Source: Streptomyces paradoxus (lineage in GTDB: Bacteria; Actinomycetota; Actinomycetes; Streptomycetales; Streptomycetaceae). From it: DNA of 64,000 bases. The stretch spans positions 986,186 through 1,050,185 of the forward strand of contig NZ_JACHGV010000001.1 in assembly GCF_014202475.1 (NCBI RefSeq). Direction: 5' to 3'. The position numbers and the translations under genes are program-made. The notes under the pieces are model-generated. The model worked only from the letters and a program-made list of their open reading frames with translations, had not been told where the DNA came from and searched no databases. This document shows, in pieces, positions 10,724 through 20,650 of this stretch (position 1 is the first letter of the stretch; the number at the start of each line of letters is the position of its first letter).

Positions 10724-11275
10724 TCAGCCGGACGACAGCCGGAACGTCATGCGGCCGAAGCCCACCTCGTCGCCCTCGCGGACGACGGCCGCGCCGACGA
10801 CGCGCCGTCCGTTCACCGTCGTGCCGTTGGTGGAGCCGAGGTCGCGCAGGACCCACATCCCGCCCTGGTGACGGAGTTCGGCGTGCACCCGGGAGACGGT
10901 CTCGTGGTTGAGGCGCAGTCCGCTCGCCGGGTCGCGTCCTATGCGCAGCGGATGATCGAGCGACGGGTGGGGCAGCTGCAGCTTGGGCAGCCGCTCGGCC
11001 CGCCAGGCCCGGCGCAGCCGTACGGAGAATCCGGAGACCGCCTCGACGGTGCCGAACACCAGGCGCGCGAACCGGCTCTCCGTGCGCAGGTCGGCGGTGA
11101 GCGCGGCGAGTTCGTCCGGGCGTCGGGCGGCCAGCGCCAGCTCCATGCGGCGGACGAACGTGTCGTGGGACAGGCGGCCCACGGCGACGCCGTCGCGGAG
11201 CACCTTCAGCACCCGGTCGCGCTCCGCGTCGGAGAGCCGCGCGGGGAACGTGTTGAACTCGAAGGACGACGTCAC
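10724..11275 (-). CDS. DUF1707-FHA domain protein
   Basis: 183 aa from the GTG at 11275. Residues 1-60 form a DUF1707 module (RLSDAERDRVLKVLRDGVAV, then HDTFVRRMELALAARRPDEL). The C-terminal half is a forkhead-associated domain with the expected phosphothreonine-binding signature: IGRDPASGLRLNHETVSRVH, then RDLGSTNGTTVNGRRV. Such proteins bind Thr-phosphorylated partners, usually substrates of Ser/Thr kinases; no kinase gene lies next to it. The frame is open further upstream, but the family start is VTSSFEFNTFPARLS. It is divergent from treZ. Confidence 0.8.
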   Translation of the reverse strand: MTSSFEFNTFPARLSDAERDRVLKVLRDGVAVGRLSHDTFVRRMELALAARRPDELAALTADLRTESRFARLVFGTVEAVSGFSVRLRRAWRAERLPKLQLPHPSLDHPLRIGRDPASGLRLNHETVSRVHAELRHQGGMWVLRDLGSTNGTTVNGRRVVGAAVVREGDEVGFGRMTFRLSSG

Positions 11276-11447
11276 TGGGTGATTGTCGGGCAGCGCGGCC
11301 GGGCTGTCCAGAAAACGGGAGATCGGCCGCCACGCGCGCGTACCCGGTGAGACCCGCCGCAAATGGGTGGATGCGCCAGCGGATTGATCTCTTTTGCCGC
11401 ACCATGGACGGGCTACATCACGGTGAGCAGACGAAGGGGAACCGTCC

Positions 11448-13193
11448 GTGCAGTTCGAGGTGTGGGCACCACAGGCCGGCCGAGTGACGCTCCAGTGCGA
11501 CGACGTCACCCACGCGTTGGAGCGCGATCCGGAACGGGCGGGGTGGTGGCGGGGCGAGGCCGGGGCGCGCGAAGGGTCCCGGTACGGCTTCGCGCTGGAC
11601 GACGGGCCCGTGCTGCCCGATCCGCGTTCGCGGCGGCAACCGGACGGCCCGGACGGGCTGAGCGCGGTCGTCGACCACGAGCGCTACGCGTGGCGCGCGG
11701 CGTGGCAGGGACGGCCGCTGCCCGGGGCGGTGCTGTACGAGCTGCACGTGGGGACCTACACGCCCGAGGGCACCCTGGACGCGGCCGCCGGGCGGCTCGG
11801 CCACCTCGCCGAACTGGGCGTCACGCACGTGCAGCTGATGCCGCTGTGCCCCTTCCCGGGCACCCACGGCTGGGGTTACGAGGGTGTCTCGCTGTGGGCG
11901 GTGCACGAGCCGTACGGCGGGCCCGAGGCGCTGAAACGCTTCGTCGACCGGGCCCACGAACTCGGCCTGGGCGTGGTGCTCGACGTGGTGCACAACCACT
12001 TCGGCCCGTCCGGCAACTATTTGCCCGTCTTCGGCCCCTACCTCACGGACACCCACCACACCCCCTGGGGCGCCGCGGTCAATCTGGACGCGCCCGGCTC
12101 GGACGAGGTGCGCGCGTACCTGCTCGGCAGCGCGCTGGCCTGGCTGCGCGACTACCGGATCGACGGGCTGCGCCTGGACGCGGTGCACGCGCTGGTGGAC
12201 ACGCGCGCGCTGCACTTCCTGGAGGAGCTGTCGACGGCCGTGGACGCCCTGGCCGCGGAGACGGGCCGGCCGCTGTTCCTGGTCGCCGAGTCGGACCTGA
12301 ACGACCCGCGCCTCATCACCCCCCGCACCGAGGGCGGCCTCGGGCTGCACGCGCAGTGGAACGACGACTTCCACCACGCCCTGCACACCACGCTGACCGG
12401 CGAGTCGCAGGGCTACTACGCCGACTTCGCGCGGGCCTCGCTCGGCGGGCTCGCCAAGACCCTGACCGGCGGCTGGTTCCACGACGGGTCGTACTCCAGC
12501 TTCCGTGAGCGGCACCACGGCCGCCCGCTGGACCGTACACGGGTGGCCGGGCACCGGCTGCTCGGCTACGGCCAGACCCACGACCAGGTCGGCAACCGGG
12601 CCCAGGGCGACCGGCTTTCGGCCCTCGTCTCCCCGGGGCTGGCCGCCTGCGCGGCCACGCTGATCCTGACGGCGCCCTTCACGCCGATGCTGTTCATGGG
12701 CGAGGAGTGGGCGGCGGGCACGCCCTGGCAGTTCTTCACCGACCACACCGATCCCGAGCTGGCCGACGCCGTACGGCGGGGCAGGCGGCGGGAGTTCGCG
12801 GCGCACGGCTGGAAGGAGGAGGACGTGCCGGACCCGCAGGATCCGGCGACCCGGGACCGTTCCTGCCTGGACTGGTCCGAGCCGGAGCGCGAGCCCCACG
12901 CGCGCGTGCTGGCCTGGTACCGGCAGCTCCTCGCCCTGCGCCACGGCCAGCCGGACCTGACCGATCCCGACCTCGCCGACACCAAGGTGGCCTACGACGA
13001 GGAGCTCCGCTGGATCGCCTTCCGGCGCGGGGACGTGCTCGTGGCGGTGAACCTGGCCCCCGAGCCGGCCGTCCTGCCGCTCGGCGTGCCCCACGCGCGC
13101 GTGCTGGCCGCGTGGGAGCCGGTGGAGACGCCCGGGGCGGACGGTGCGGTGCGGCTGCCCGGGGAGTCGGCCGCGGTGCTGTCCCAGGACTGA
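11448..13193 (+). CDS. treZ: Malto-oligosyltrehalose trehalohydrolase
   Basis: 581 aa. It hydrolyses maltooligosyl trehalose made by TreY, releasing free trehalose. It starts at GTG (FEVWAPQAGRVTL, the usual N-terminal beta-sandwich), with GAAGGGGAA about 6 bases ahead. GH13 region I is VVLDVVHNHFGPSGNY. The nucleophile region is DGLRLDAVHAL (Asp244), the acid/base is in LVAESDLNDPR (Glu281), and the third carboxylate is in THDQVGNRAQGDR (Asp379). MLFMGEEWAAGTPWQFFTDH is characteristic of TreZ. It is separated from treY by the peptidase/FHA block, so the pathway is one locus but not a simple operon. Confidence 0.95.
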   Translation: MQFEVWAPQAGRVTLQCDDVTHALERDPERAGWWRGEAGAREGSRYGFALDDGPVLPDPRSRRQPDGPDGLSAVVDHERYAWRAAWQGRPLPGAVLYELHVGTYTPEGTLDAAAGRLGHLAELGVTHVQLMPLCPFPGTHGWGYEGVSLWAVHEPYGGPEALKRFVDRAHELGLGVVLDVVHNHFGPSGNYLPVFGPYLTDTHHTPWGAAVNLDAPGSDEVRAYLLGSALAWLRDYRIDGLRLDAVHALVDTRALHFLEELSTAVDALAAETGRPLFLVAESDLNDPRLITPRTEGGLGLHAQWNDDFHHALHTTLTGESQGYYADFARASLGGLAKTLTGGWFHDGSYSSFRERHHGRPLDRTRVAGHRLLGYGQTHDQVGNRAQGDRLSALVSPGLAACAATLILTAPFTPMLFMGEEWAAGTPWQFFTDHTDPELADAVRRGRRREFAAHGWKEEDVPDPQDPATRDRSCLDWSEPEREPHARVLAWYRQLLALRHGQPDLTDPDLADTKVAYDEELRWIAFRRGDVLVAVNLAPEPAVLPLGVPHARVLAAWEPVETPGADGAVRLPGESAAVLSQD

Positions 13194-13220
13194 GAGCCGG
13201 GCGGGGTCAGCGGAGTTTCG

Positions 13221-13247
13221 CGCCCTGGGCATGTCCGCTACAGGGCG
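13221..13247 (+). terminator. Weak hairpin after treZ
   Basis: CGCCCTG and CAGGGCG form 7-bp arms around a 13-base loop, 27 bases after the treZ stop. The structure reaches into the last codons of the convergent gene at 13238-14224 and could end treZ transcription. No T-tract is present. Confidence 0.35.
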
Positions 13248-14224
13248 TCGTCCGCGTCCCCCAGGTCGGTCACCCGCTCCAGCAAGATCGGTTCCCAGGC
13301 GCGGCGCAGCCGGGTGCGCAGGAGAGCGGCGTTCTTGCCGGTGAGGTCCTCGGCGAGGCGGACTACGGTGTCGCAGCGGGCGAGCCACAGGCCGCGCAGG
13401 CAGGGGCGGGCGCCGTAGCCGGCGAGCGTGGCGGCGCGTACGGCGGCGGGTGAGCCGACGGCGAGCGCGAGGCCCGCGATGTCCTCGGCCGGGTCACCGA
13501 CGACGGCGCCGGCCCAGCCGAGGACGCCGCGCACCCGGCCGTCGGCGCTCACCACGAGGTGGCCGCCCGTGAGGGCGTGGTGGGTGAGGACCGCCGAGCC
13601 GGGCTGGGCGGCGAGCTGGGACGCGGCGGGCGGGGTGAGCTGGTGCAGGCGTGCGGCGTCGAACTCGTCGGCCTTGGCGAGGCGTTCGGCGGCGCGTACG
13701 GCGGACCGGCGCAGCGCCTCCAGGGAGCGGGGCGCGGCGCGCGGCAGGCCGAGCGTCTCGGCCTGCCGGACGGGCACTTCGCGCAGGCCTGTCAGGAGCC
13801 CGGCGAGGTCGGCCTCGCCGACGGCGGACACGTCGTGGTCCTCCCCCGAGCCGCCGGGCAGCTTGGTGTCCAGCGTGTAGGTGAGTCCGGGGGCCCACTC
13901 GCCGTGTGCGACGCTGACGGGCACCGCCGTCGGGACGTGCGGGCGGACGAGGTCGCGCAGGCGCAGTTCCCGCCGCTGGCGCACGGTGGCCTCGCGGTCG
14001 GGGGCGAGGCGCAGTACGTGGCGGGAGCCGACCCACCAGGTGACGGGTTCGGCGCCCTCGGTGGCGGGCCGGACGTCGGGGCCGCCCCGGTCGTCTCCGG
14101 TGTCCTTGCCGTCCTTGCCGTCCTTGAGGAGGGACAGGACCAGCCGGCGGACGGTGTCCGCGGTGGGTGTGGGTGCCTGGGTCATGGTCGCGCCGTTGCC
14201 GTTCGGGAGGCGTGCTGGGGACAT
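13238..14224 (-). CDS. Aminoglycoside-phosphotransferase-fold protein, predicted pseudokinase
   Basis: 328 aa with the APH/choline-kinase-like fold. The region that should carry the catalytic loop HxDxxxxN reads LTHHALTGGHLVV (213-225), with Ala217 where the catalytic Asp is expected and His222 where the metal-binding Asn is expected. The following metal-binding Asp of the usual VLDW motif is Gly236 in GVLGWAGAVVGDPAEDIAGL. The surrounding framework is well kept, so this is not a decayed gene. I infer loss of phosphotransfer and a binding or scaffold role. The start at 14224 has GAGG five bases ahead and lies 8 bases after the upstream aminopeptidase stop; the ATG at 14185 is the alternative. 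An odd DGKDGKD repeat occurs near residue 36. Confidence 0.75.
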   Translation of the reverse strand: MSPARLPNGNGATMTQAPTPTADTVRRLVLSLLKDGKDGKDTGDDRGGPDVRPATEGAEPVTWWVGSRHVLRLAPDREATVRQRRELRLRDLVRPHVPTAVPVSVAHGEWAPGLTYTLDTKLPGGSGEDHDVSAVGEADLAGLLTGLREVPVRQAETLGLPRAAPRSLEALRRSAVRAAERLAKADEFDAARLHQLTPPAASQLAAQPGSAVLTHHALTGGHLVVSADGRVRGVLGWAGAVVGDPAEDIAGLALAVGSPAAVRAATLAGYGARPCLRGLWLARCDTVVRLAEDLTGKNAALLRTRLRRAWEPILLERVTDLGDADDAL

Positions 14225-14231
14225 CGGGGCC

Positions 14232-15359
14232 TCACTCCACTATGACCAGCTCACGCGTGGTGGTGTTCAGGCGCCGCCCGCCGTCCTCGGTGACGGTCAC
14301 GATGTCCTCGATGCGGACTCCGAACCGCCCGGGCAGGTAGATGCCGGGTTCCACGGAGAAGCACATGCCGGGCACGAGCGGCCGTTCCTCGCCCTCGATC
14401 ATGTAGGGCGGCTCGTGGGTGGTGACGCCGATGCCGTGTCCGGTGCGGTGGATGAAGTACTCGCCGTAACCGGCGTCGGCGATGACCCGGCGGGCGGCCC
14501 GGTCCACGTCCTGGCAGGCGGCTCCGGGCCGTACCGCGCGGAAGCCGGCCTCCTGGGCCTCGCGCACGAGGTCGTGGACGCGGCGTTCCTCGTCGGTGGG
14601 CTCGCCGACGTGGACCGTGCGGGAGGTGTCGGACCCGTAGCCGTCCCGCAGGCCGCCGAAGTCGAGGACGATCATGTCGCCGCGGGCGATCACCCGGTCG
14701 CCCGCCTCGTGGTGCGGGTCGGCGCCGTTCGGACCGGAGGCGACGATGGTGAAGTCGACCTGCTCGTGTCCGTGCCGGCGCAGCAGCCGGTCGAGGTCCG
14801 CGGCCACCTCGGACTCCCGGCGGCCGGCGAAGGGGACGCCCCGGATCTCCTCGAACGTCGCGTCGGCGGCGGCTCCCGCGGCCGCCATGAGGCCCAGCTC
14901 GGCCGTGTCCTTGACGGCGCGCAGCATCGGCAGGGCCTCGGTGAGCGAGGCGTAGGAGCTGCCCGGCAGGGCCTGCTGGAGGGCCAGCAGGTGCAGGGCC
15001 CAGGCGTTGTCGCTGATGCCGAAGCGGCCGGAGACGCCGAGGAGGGCGGCGGTGGCGGCGTAGGGATCCTTGCCGTCGGTCCAGTCGCGCAGGGTCAGGG
15101 CGGCCGCGCCGGCCGCCCGGTGCGCGTCCGGGGCCTCCAGGGCGGGGACGACGAGGACGGGGTCCTGCCCGGCGGCGAGGACCAGCAGGGTGAGCCGCTC
15201 GGTGACCGCCGGGGGCGTGTAGCCGGTGAGCCACACCAGGTCCGGCCCCGGGGCCACCAGCAGACCGGCGAGACCGGCCTCGGCGGCCTCCAGCGCGGCG
15301 CGCTCCATGCGGGCCCGGTAGTCGTCGGCGGTGAAGGTCGCGGCCGTGCTTCCGGTCAT
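14232..15359 (-). CDS. M24-family aminopeptidase (Xaa-Pro type)
   Basis: 375 aa, full length for cytoplasmic Xaa-Pro aminopeptidases. The creatinase-like N-domain covers residues 1-140 and the pita-bread catalytic domain follows. All five dinuclear-metal ligands are visible in order: Asp in MIVLDFGG, Asp in YGSDTSRT, His in HRTGHGIGVTTH, Glu in CFSVEPGIYLPG and Glu in VRIEDIVTVTEDG. It removes N-terminal residues preceding proline from peptides. It lies 8 bases upstream of the pseudokinase gene, so the two are probably co-transcribed. Confidence 0.9.
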   Translation of the reverse strand: MTGSTAATFTADDYRARMERAALEAAEAGLAGLLVAPGPDLVWLTGYTPPAVTERLTLLVLAAGQDPVLVVPALEAPDAHRAAGAAALTLRDWTDGKDPYAATAALLGVSGRFGISDNAWALHLLALQQALPGSSYASLTEALPMLRAVKDTAELGLMAAAGAAADATFEEIRGVPFAGRRESEVAADLDRLLRRHGHEQVDFTIVASGPNGADPHHEAGDRVIARGDMIVLDFGGLRDGYGSDTSRTVHVGEPTDEERRVHDLVREAQEAGFRAVRPGAACQDVDRAARRVIADAGYGEYFIHRTGHGIGVTTHEPPYMIEGEERPLVPGMCFSVEPGIYLPGRFGVRIEDIVTVTEDGGRRLNTTTRELVIVE

Positions 15360-15473
15360 CCGGGCCTCCCAGGACGGGCGATGGGGCTACGGGCAGCATC
15401 CTGCCCGGCCGGAGGGGTCGGCGCGAGCCGTCTGCGGGCATTCACCCGGGCAACATTGCCGTGCGGGCGTGCC

Positions 15474-16034
15474 TCACGCGGTGACGGCCGGTACGAGAAT
15501 CAGCTGCTCGTAGCCGCCGCTGCGGTGGCGCACGGTGAGCCTGACCTCGGAGCCCGGGCGGGCGCGGGCCACGGCCCGGACCAGGTCGGCGGCCGTGTCG
15601 ATCCGGGTCGCGCCGAAGGCGAGGAGCACGTCGCCGCGCACCAGCCCGGCGGCCTGGGCCGGCCCGGGGACGTGCAGCCCCACGACCTCGGCCCCCGGCT
15701 TGCGGGCGTCCATGACCTGCACGCCGAGGGTCGCGGCGGCGGGCGCGGAGGGAGTGGCGGAGGGTGAGGGGCCGGGGAGCGACGCCGTGTGCCACCCCCG
15801 CGGGTCGAGGCGCCCGCCCTTGCCGAGCACCGTGGCCCCCATCGCCCCGAGGCCGATCCCGGACAGCACCAGGACCGCGCCGGCGCAGCCGGCGAGCAGC
15901 ACGTTGAGGAGCCGTCTCCCCCGTCGCCGGGCGGCGTGCGGGCGGGGCCGTGACGGGCCGGGCCCCGTCGCCGGCGCGGCTCCGTCGGGATCCTGCCCCG
16001 GCATCGGCTTGGGTCGCAGCGCGGTCTGTTCCAT
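15474..16034 (-). CDS. Membrane-anchored PDZ domain protein
   Basis: 186 aa. The N-terminal 40 residues are Pro/Arg-rich and cytoplasmic. One transmembrane helix follows (about 43-66, LLNVLLAGCAGAVLVLSGIG), then a Ser/Pro linker and a single PDZ domain (105-180) with VVGLHVPGPAQAAGLVRGDV and ATRIDTAADLVRAV. There is no trypsin-like or other protease domain, unlike HtrA/DegP proteins, so it probably binds peptides or protein termini outside the cell. It is separated from the geosmin synthase gene upstream by about 200 bases containing two inverted repeats. Confidence 0.7.
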   Translation of the reverse strand: MEQTALRPKPMPGQDPDGAAPATGPGPSRPRPHAARRRGRRLLNVLLAGCAGAVLVLSGIGLGAMGATVLGKGGRLDPRGWHTASLPGPSPSATPSAPAAATLGVQVMDARKPGAEVVGLHVPGPAQAAGLVRGDVLLAFGATRIDTAADLVRAVARARPGSEVRLTVRHRSGGYEQLILVPAVTA

Positions 16035-16102
16035 GGCTCGCCTCCGGAGGGTGCCGATCGCCTCCGGCCGGTTCCGGAACGATCACGGCAGGTGCTCTAC
16101 CC

Positions 16103-16125
16103 GGCTCGTCGGCGGCCGACGAGCC
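16103..16125. repeat. 23-bp palindrome upstream of the PDZ gene
   Basis: Arms GGCTCGTCGGC and GCCGACGAGCC pair perfectly over 11 bp around one central base. It lies 69-91 bases upstream of the PDZ gene and downstream of the geosmin synthase terminator. The near-zero loop fits a protein-binding operator better than an RNA terminator; either is possible. Confidence 0.5.
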
Positions 16126-16181
16126 ACGAACGAGTGAGACTGACCGGGGCAGAGGCGGCCCGGAGACGGCCCGGACGCGGA

Positions 16182-16226
16182 CACGGCTCGTACCGCACCC
16201 GGTCGCGGGGCGCGGTACGAGCCGTG
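16182..16226 (-). terminator. Strong hairpin after geosmin synthase
   Basis: Perfect 15-bp arms (CACGGCTCGTACCGC at 16182-16196 and its complement at 16212-16226) around a 15-base loop start 14 bases past the geosmin synthase stop. It is a convincing factor-independent-type Streptomyces terminator without a T-tract. Confidence 0.8.
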
Positions 16227-16239
16227 GAGCAGGGAGCGG

Positions 16240-18408
<2,169 letters not shown>

Positions 18409-18467
18409 CTACCCCGGGCCCGGCGACGGCATCCGCCGCGTCGTACATGATCACACCAACGCGTGAA

Positions 18468-19658
18468 TCAGGGGGCGCCGTCCCGTACCTGGATCAGTGC
18501 GTGCGTGCCGCTGGTGCGCCAGCGCTGGTCCTCCGCCGCGACCAGGGCGGCCTCGGTGGCCGCGTCGAGGCCGGTGATCACATCGGACTTCAGGGTGCGC
18601 AGGGCGGCGACCGGGCCGGGGAAGCAGGTGGCGACGTCGGCGAACGGCGTGGTGGGGTCCCAGAGCCGGTCGCCCACCAGACGCCGGTAGTTGAGGTCGC
18701 CCTTGACGATCGTGAGGGTGGCTTCGGCGAACTCGGCGCGCAGGTCGCCGGGCATCTCCGCGTACGGCAGCGGGGCACTGGAGAAGGGGTGGGCGCGCAG
18801 GGTGAGACGCCCGTCGCCCAGGGCGGACCACAGGTGCCGTCCGTACGCGGCGGCCGCTCCCCCGGCCCCGGTCAGCCGGCGCAGGGCGTCGACGACGTCG
18901 GCGGTGGTGGCGTCGGAGACGTAGTAGGGGTACGGCTTGACGTGCAGGACCGCCTGTCCGATGCGCCCGCTGTGCAGGAGGTGGGCGATGAGGAGGAGGT
19001 CGGGGACGAGTTCACGGCCCGCGTTGTCGGCGACCAGGTACAGGGTGCCGCCCCCGCCGGCACCGTCCAGCAGCGACCAGAGCCGGTCGCTGTCGTCGGC
19101 GACCAGGCCGGGCGCGGCGTCCGCGGCCCGCGCGCCCTCGGCGGAGAGGCGGAAGCCGAGGTCGGCGCGGTTGCCCCACAGGGAGCCGTGCAGCAGGGCC
19201 CGTGCCTGTTCGGCGGCGGGGCGAGCGGCGAGGTCGTCGAGTGCGGCGAGTTCCTCGTCGGTCTCGGCGGAGTCGAGTTCGGCGAGCTTGAAGGGACGGA
19301 AGGGGTCGATGCCCTGCCACGGGCCGGGGCCGAAGTAGCCGACGGCGTGGAGCAGCCGACGGTAGAACCAGCTCTCGGACCAGAGCCACGGCACGTCGAA
19401 CCAGGAGCGGCCGGTGTACTCGCGCAGTCCCCAGGTCTCCCAGTGGTGCCGGTCGTGGGCGTCGGCGGGGAGGGGTTCGATCTCGCCCTCGGTGCAGTTG
19501 GCGAGCAGTGCGTCGAGGGCGCGGTGCTGCGCGGGTTCGTACGGGAAGGCCTCGCGGACCTGCTTGATGATGGCGGGGTGGCGCTCGGCCAGCACGCTGT
19601 GGGGGAAGGAGCCCGGCTGGTTGCCGAGGAGCAGGGGTGCGGAGGGGGTGTCGGGCAT
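18468..19658 (-). CDS. DUF89/ARMT1-family damage-control phosphatase
   Basis: 396 aa from the ATG at 19658, which has GTGAGG directly upstream. The DUF89 signature is clear: LYLVADNAGRELVPDLLLI (metal-binding Asp-Asn pair), then VKPYPYYVSDATTADVVDAL and the late motif LTIVKGDLNYRRLVGDRLW. The family uses a divalent metal to dephosphorylate damaged or surplus phosphometabolites such as fructose-1-phosphate; the substrate here cannot be read from sequence. It lies between cprB and geoA on the same strand, with gaps of 55 and 68 bases. Confidence 0.85.
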   Translation of the reverse strand: MPDTPSAPLLLGNQPGSFPHSVLAERHPAIIKQVREAFPYEPAQHRALDALLANCTEGEIEPLPADAHDRHHWETWGLREYTGRSWFDVPWLWSESWFYRRLLHAVGYFGPGPWQGIDPFRPFKLAELDSAETDEELAALDDLAARPAAEQARALLHGSLWGNRADLGFRLSAEGARAADAAPGLVADDSDRLWSLLDGAGGGGTLYLVADNAGRELVPDLLLIAHLLHSGRIGQAVLHVKPYPYYVSDATTADVVDALRRLTGAGGAAAAYGRHLWSALGDGRLTLRAHPFSSAPLPYAEMPGDLRAEFAEATLTIVKGDLNYRRLVGDRLWDPTTPFADVATCFPGPVAALRTLKSDVITGLDAATEAALVAAEDQRWRTSGTHALIQVRDGAP

Positions 19659-19713
19659 GGGCCTCACGGTAACGCGCGGGCGCCGTGCACGGGACGGTCC
19701 TCCGGCGCCCAGG

Positions 19714-20361
19714 TCACACCGGTACGATCTCCCGCTCCAGACGGGCCGCCAGGCTCAGATAGCGGGCCCGGCGGGTCACCGGGACCAGGCCGCGGATCAG
19801 TATGTTCCACATCTCGGCCGTGCGGCGGGGCTGGCGCGCGACCGGCTCGCGGGAGCGGCCCACGACGCGGGTGCCGACGAAGAAGCAGACCAACGAGTGG
19901 GCCACGACGTCGATATCGATGTCCGGGTGGACGTCGGACTCCTTGACCGCGCCGACGAGCCGGGCCGTGACGATGTCCAGCCACTCGGTGAAGGGGTGGC
20001 TCAGGGGCGGCTTGGGCCGGATCCCTCCCGTGGCAAGCCGCAGTCCGGCCCGCAGCACCGGGTCCTCGACGGACATGCGCGTGATGCCGAAGGTGAGGCG
20101 CATCAGCGCCTCCAGGGACGTGTGGCCGCGGTTGTCCGTCTCCGTCGCCATCCGGCGGGCGGTGTGCGACTGGATTTCGAGGATCGCGTGGGCGAGATCC
20201 TCCTTCGCCGCGAAGTGGAAGTACAGGGCGCCCTTGGTGACGTGGGCGTGCTCCACGATGTCGCTGAGACTGGTCGATTCGTAGCCGCGACGGTCGAACA
20301 GGTCAGCGGCGGCCGTGATGATCGTCGAGCGGGTCTGCTCGGCTCGCAACTGCCTCGCCAT
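19714..20361 (-). CDS. cprB: Gamma-butyrolactone-receptor-type TetR regulator (CprB-like)
   Basis: 215 aa. N-terminal helix-turn-helix with ITAAADLFDRRGYESTSLSD and HAHVTKGALYFHFAAKEDLA, followed by an all-helical ligand domain. Stretches such as EALMRLTFGITRMSVEDPVL and FTEWLDIVTARLVGAV, and the C-terminal VPVTRRARYLSLAARLE, match the ScbR/ArpA/CprB receptor family. CprB of S. coelicolor has the same length and, from memory, also lies beside the geosmin synthase gene. It probably represses its own gene and perhaps development or secondary-metabolism genes. No butyrolactone synthase gene (afsA type) is in the window, so a signal, if any, is made elsewhere. Confidence 0.88.
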   Translation of the reverse strand: MARQLRAEQTRSTIITAAADLFDRRGYESTSLSDIVEHAHVTKGALYFHFAAKEDLAHAILEIQSHTARRMATETDNRGHTSLEALMRLTFGITRMSVEDPVLRAGLRLATGGIRPKPPLSHPFTEWLDIVTARLVGAVKESDVHPDIDIDVVAHSLVCFFVGTRVVGRSREPVARQPRRTAEMWNILIRGLVPVTRRARYLSLAARLEREIVPV

Positions 20362-20383
20362 CGGCTGAACTCTCCCGGGACGG

Positions 20384-20409
20384 AAATGAACGGGTCATGC
20401 CGTTTGTTT
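20384..20409. promoter_or_regulatory. ARE-like operator upstream of cprB
   Basis: Left arm AAATGAACGG (20384-20393) and right arm CCGTTTGTTT (20400-20409) pair at 8 of 10 positions around GTCATG. The 26-bp size, the AT-rich outer parts and the position 23 bases upstream of the cprB ATG fit the autoregulatory elements bound by gamma-butyrolactone-receptor-type repressors. Binding by this CprB is inference. Confidence 0.6.
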
Positions 20410-20561
20410 TTACCCCGCGTACACGATAACTCACCCTGAGACGGCACTCACCACACCAGGGTGCCGGAGTGCGGGTGCACATCCGGCAAAACAAGCGCAA
20501 CTGGTGAAAGAAAACAGCGCGTTCGGTATCTAACTGTGGGGGATGTGGGGCCAGACGTAAA

Positions 20562-20602
20562 GGCGGGCCGGCCGGTGCCCCATCCGCACCGGCCGGCCCG
20601 CC
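20562..20602 (-). terminator. 17-bp perfect hairpin after the subtilase gene
   Basis: Arms at 20562-20578 and 20586-20602 (GGCGGGCCGGCCGGTGC and its complement) pair without mismatch around a 7-base loop. It starts 49 bases after the subtilase stop. It is one of the strongest hairpins in the window and separates the subtilase from the cprB promoter region. Confidence 0.85.
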
Positions 20603-20650
20603 CGCTCGCGGCCTGCCTCGTTCAGAGTTCCCGAAGGAGAATCACAGGGA

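Noticed and set aside
14101..14130. Short tandem repeat TCCTTGCCGTCC giving DGKDGKD.
   Set aside because: It is only two to three in-frame units in a linker of the pseudokinase; not an array or mobile element.
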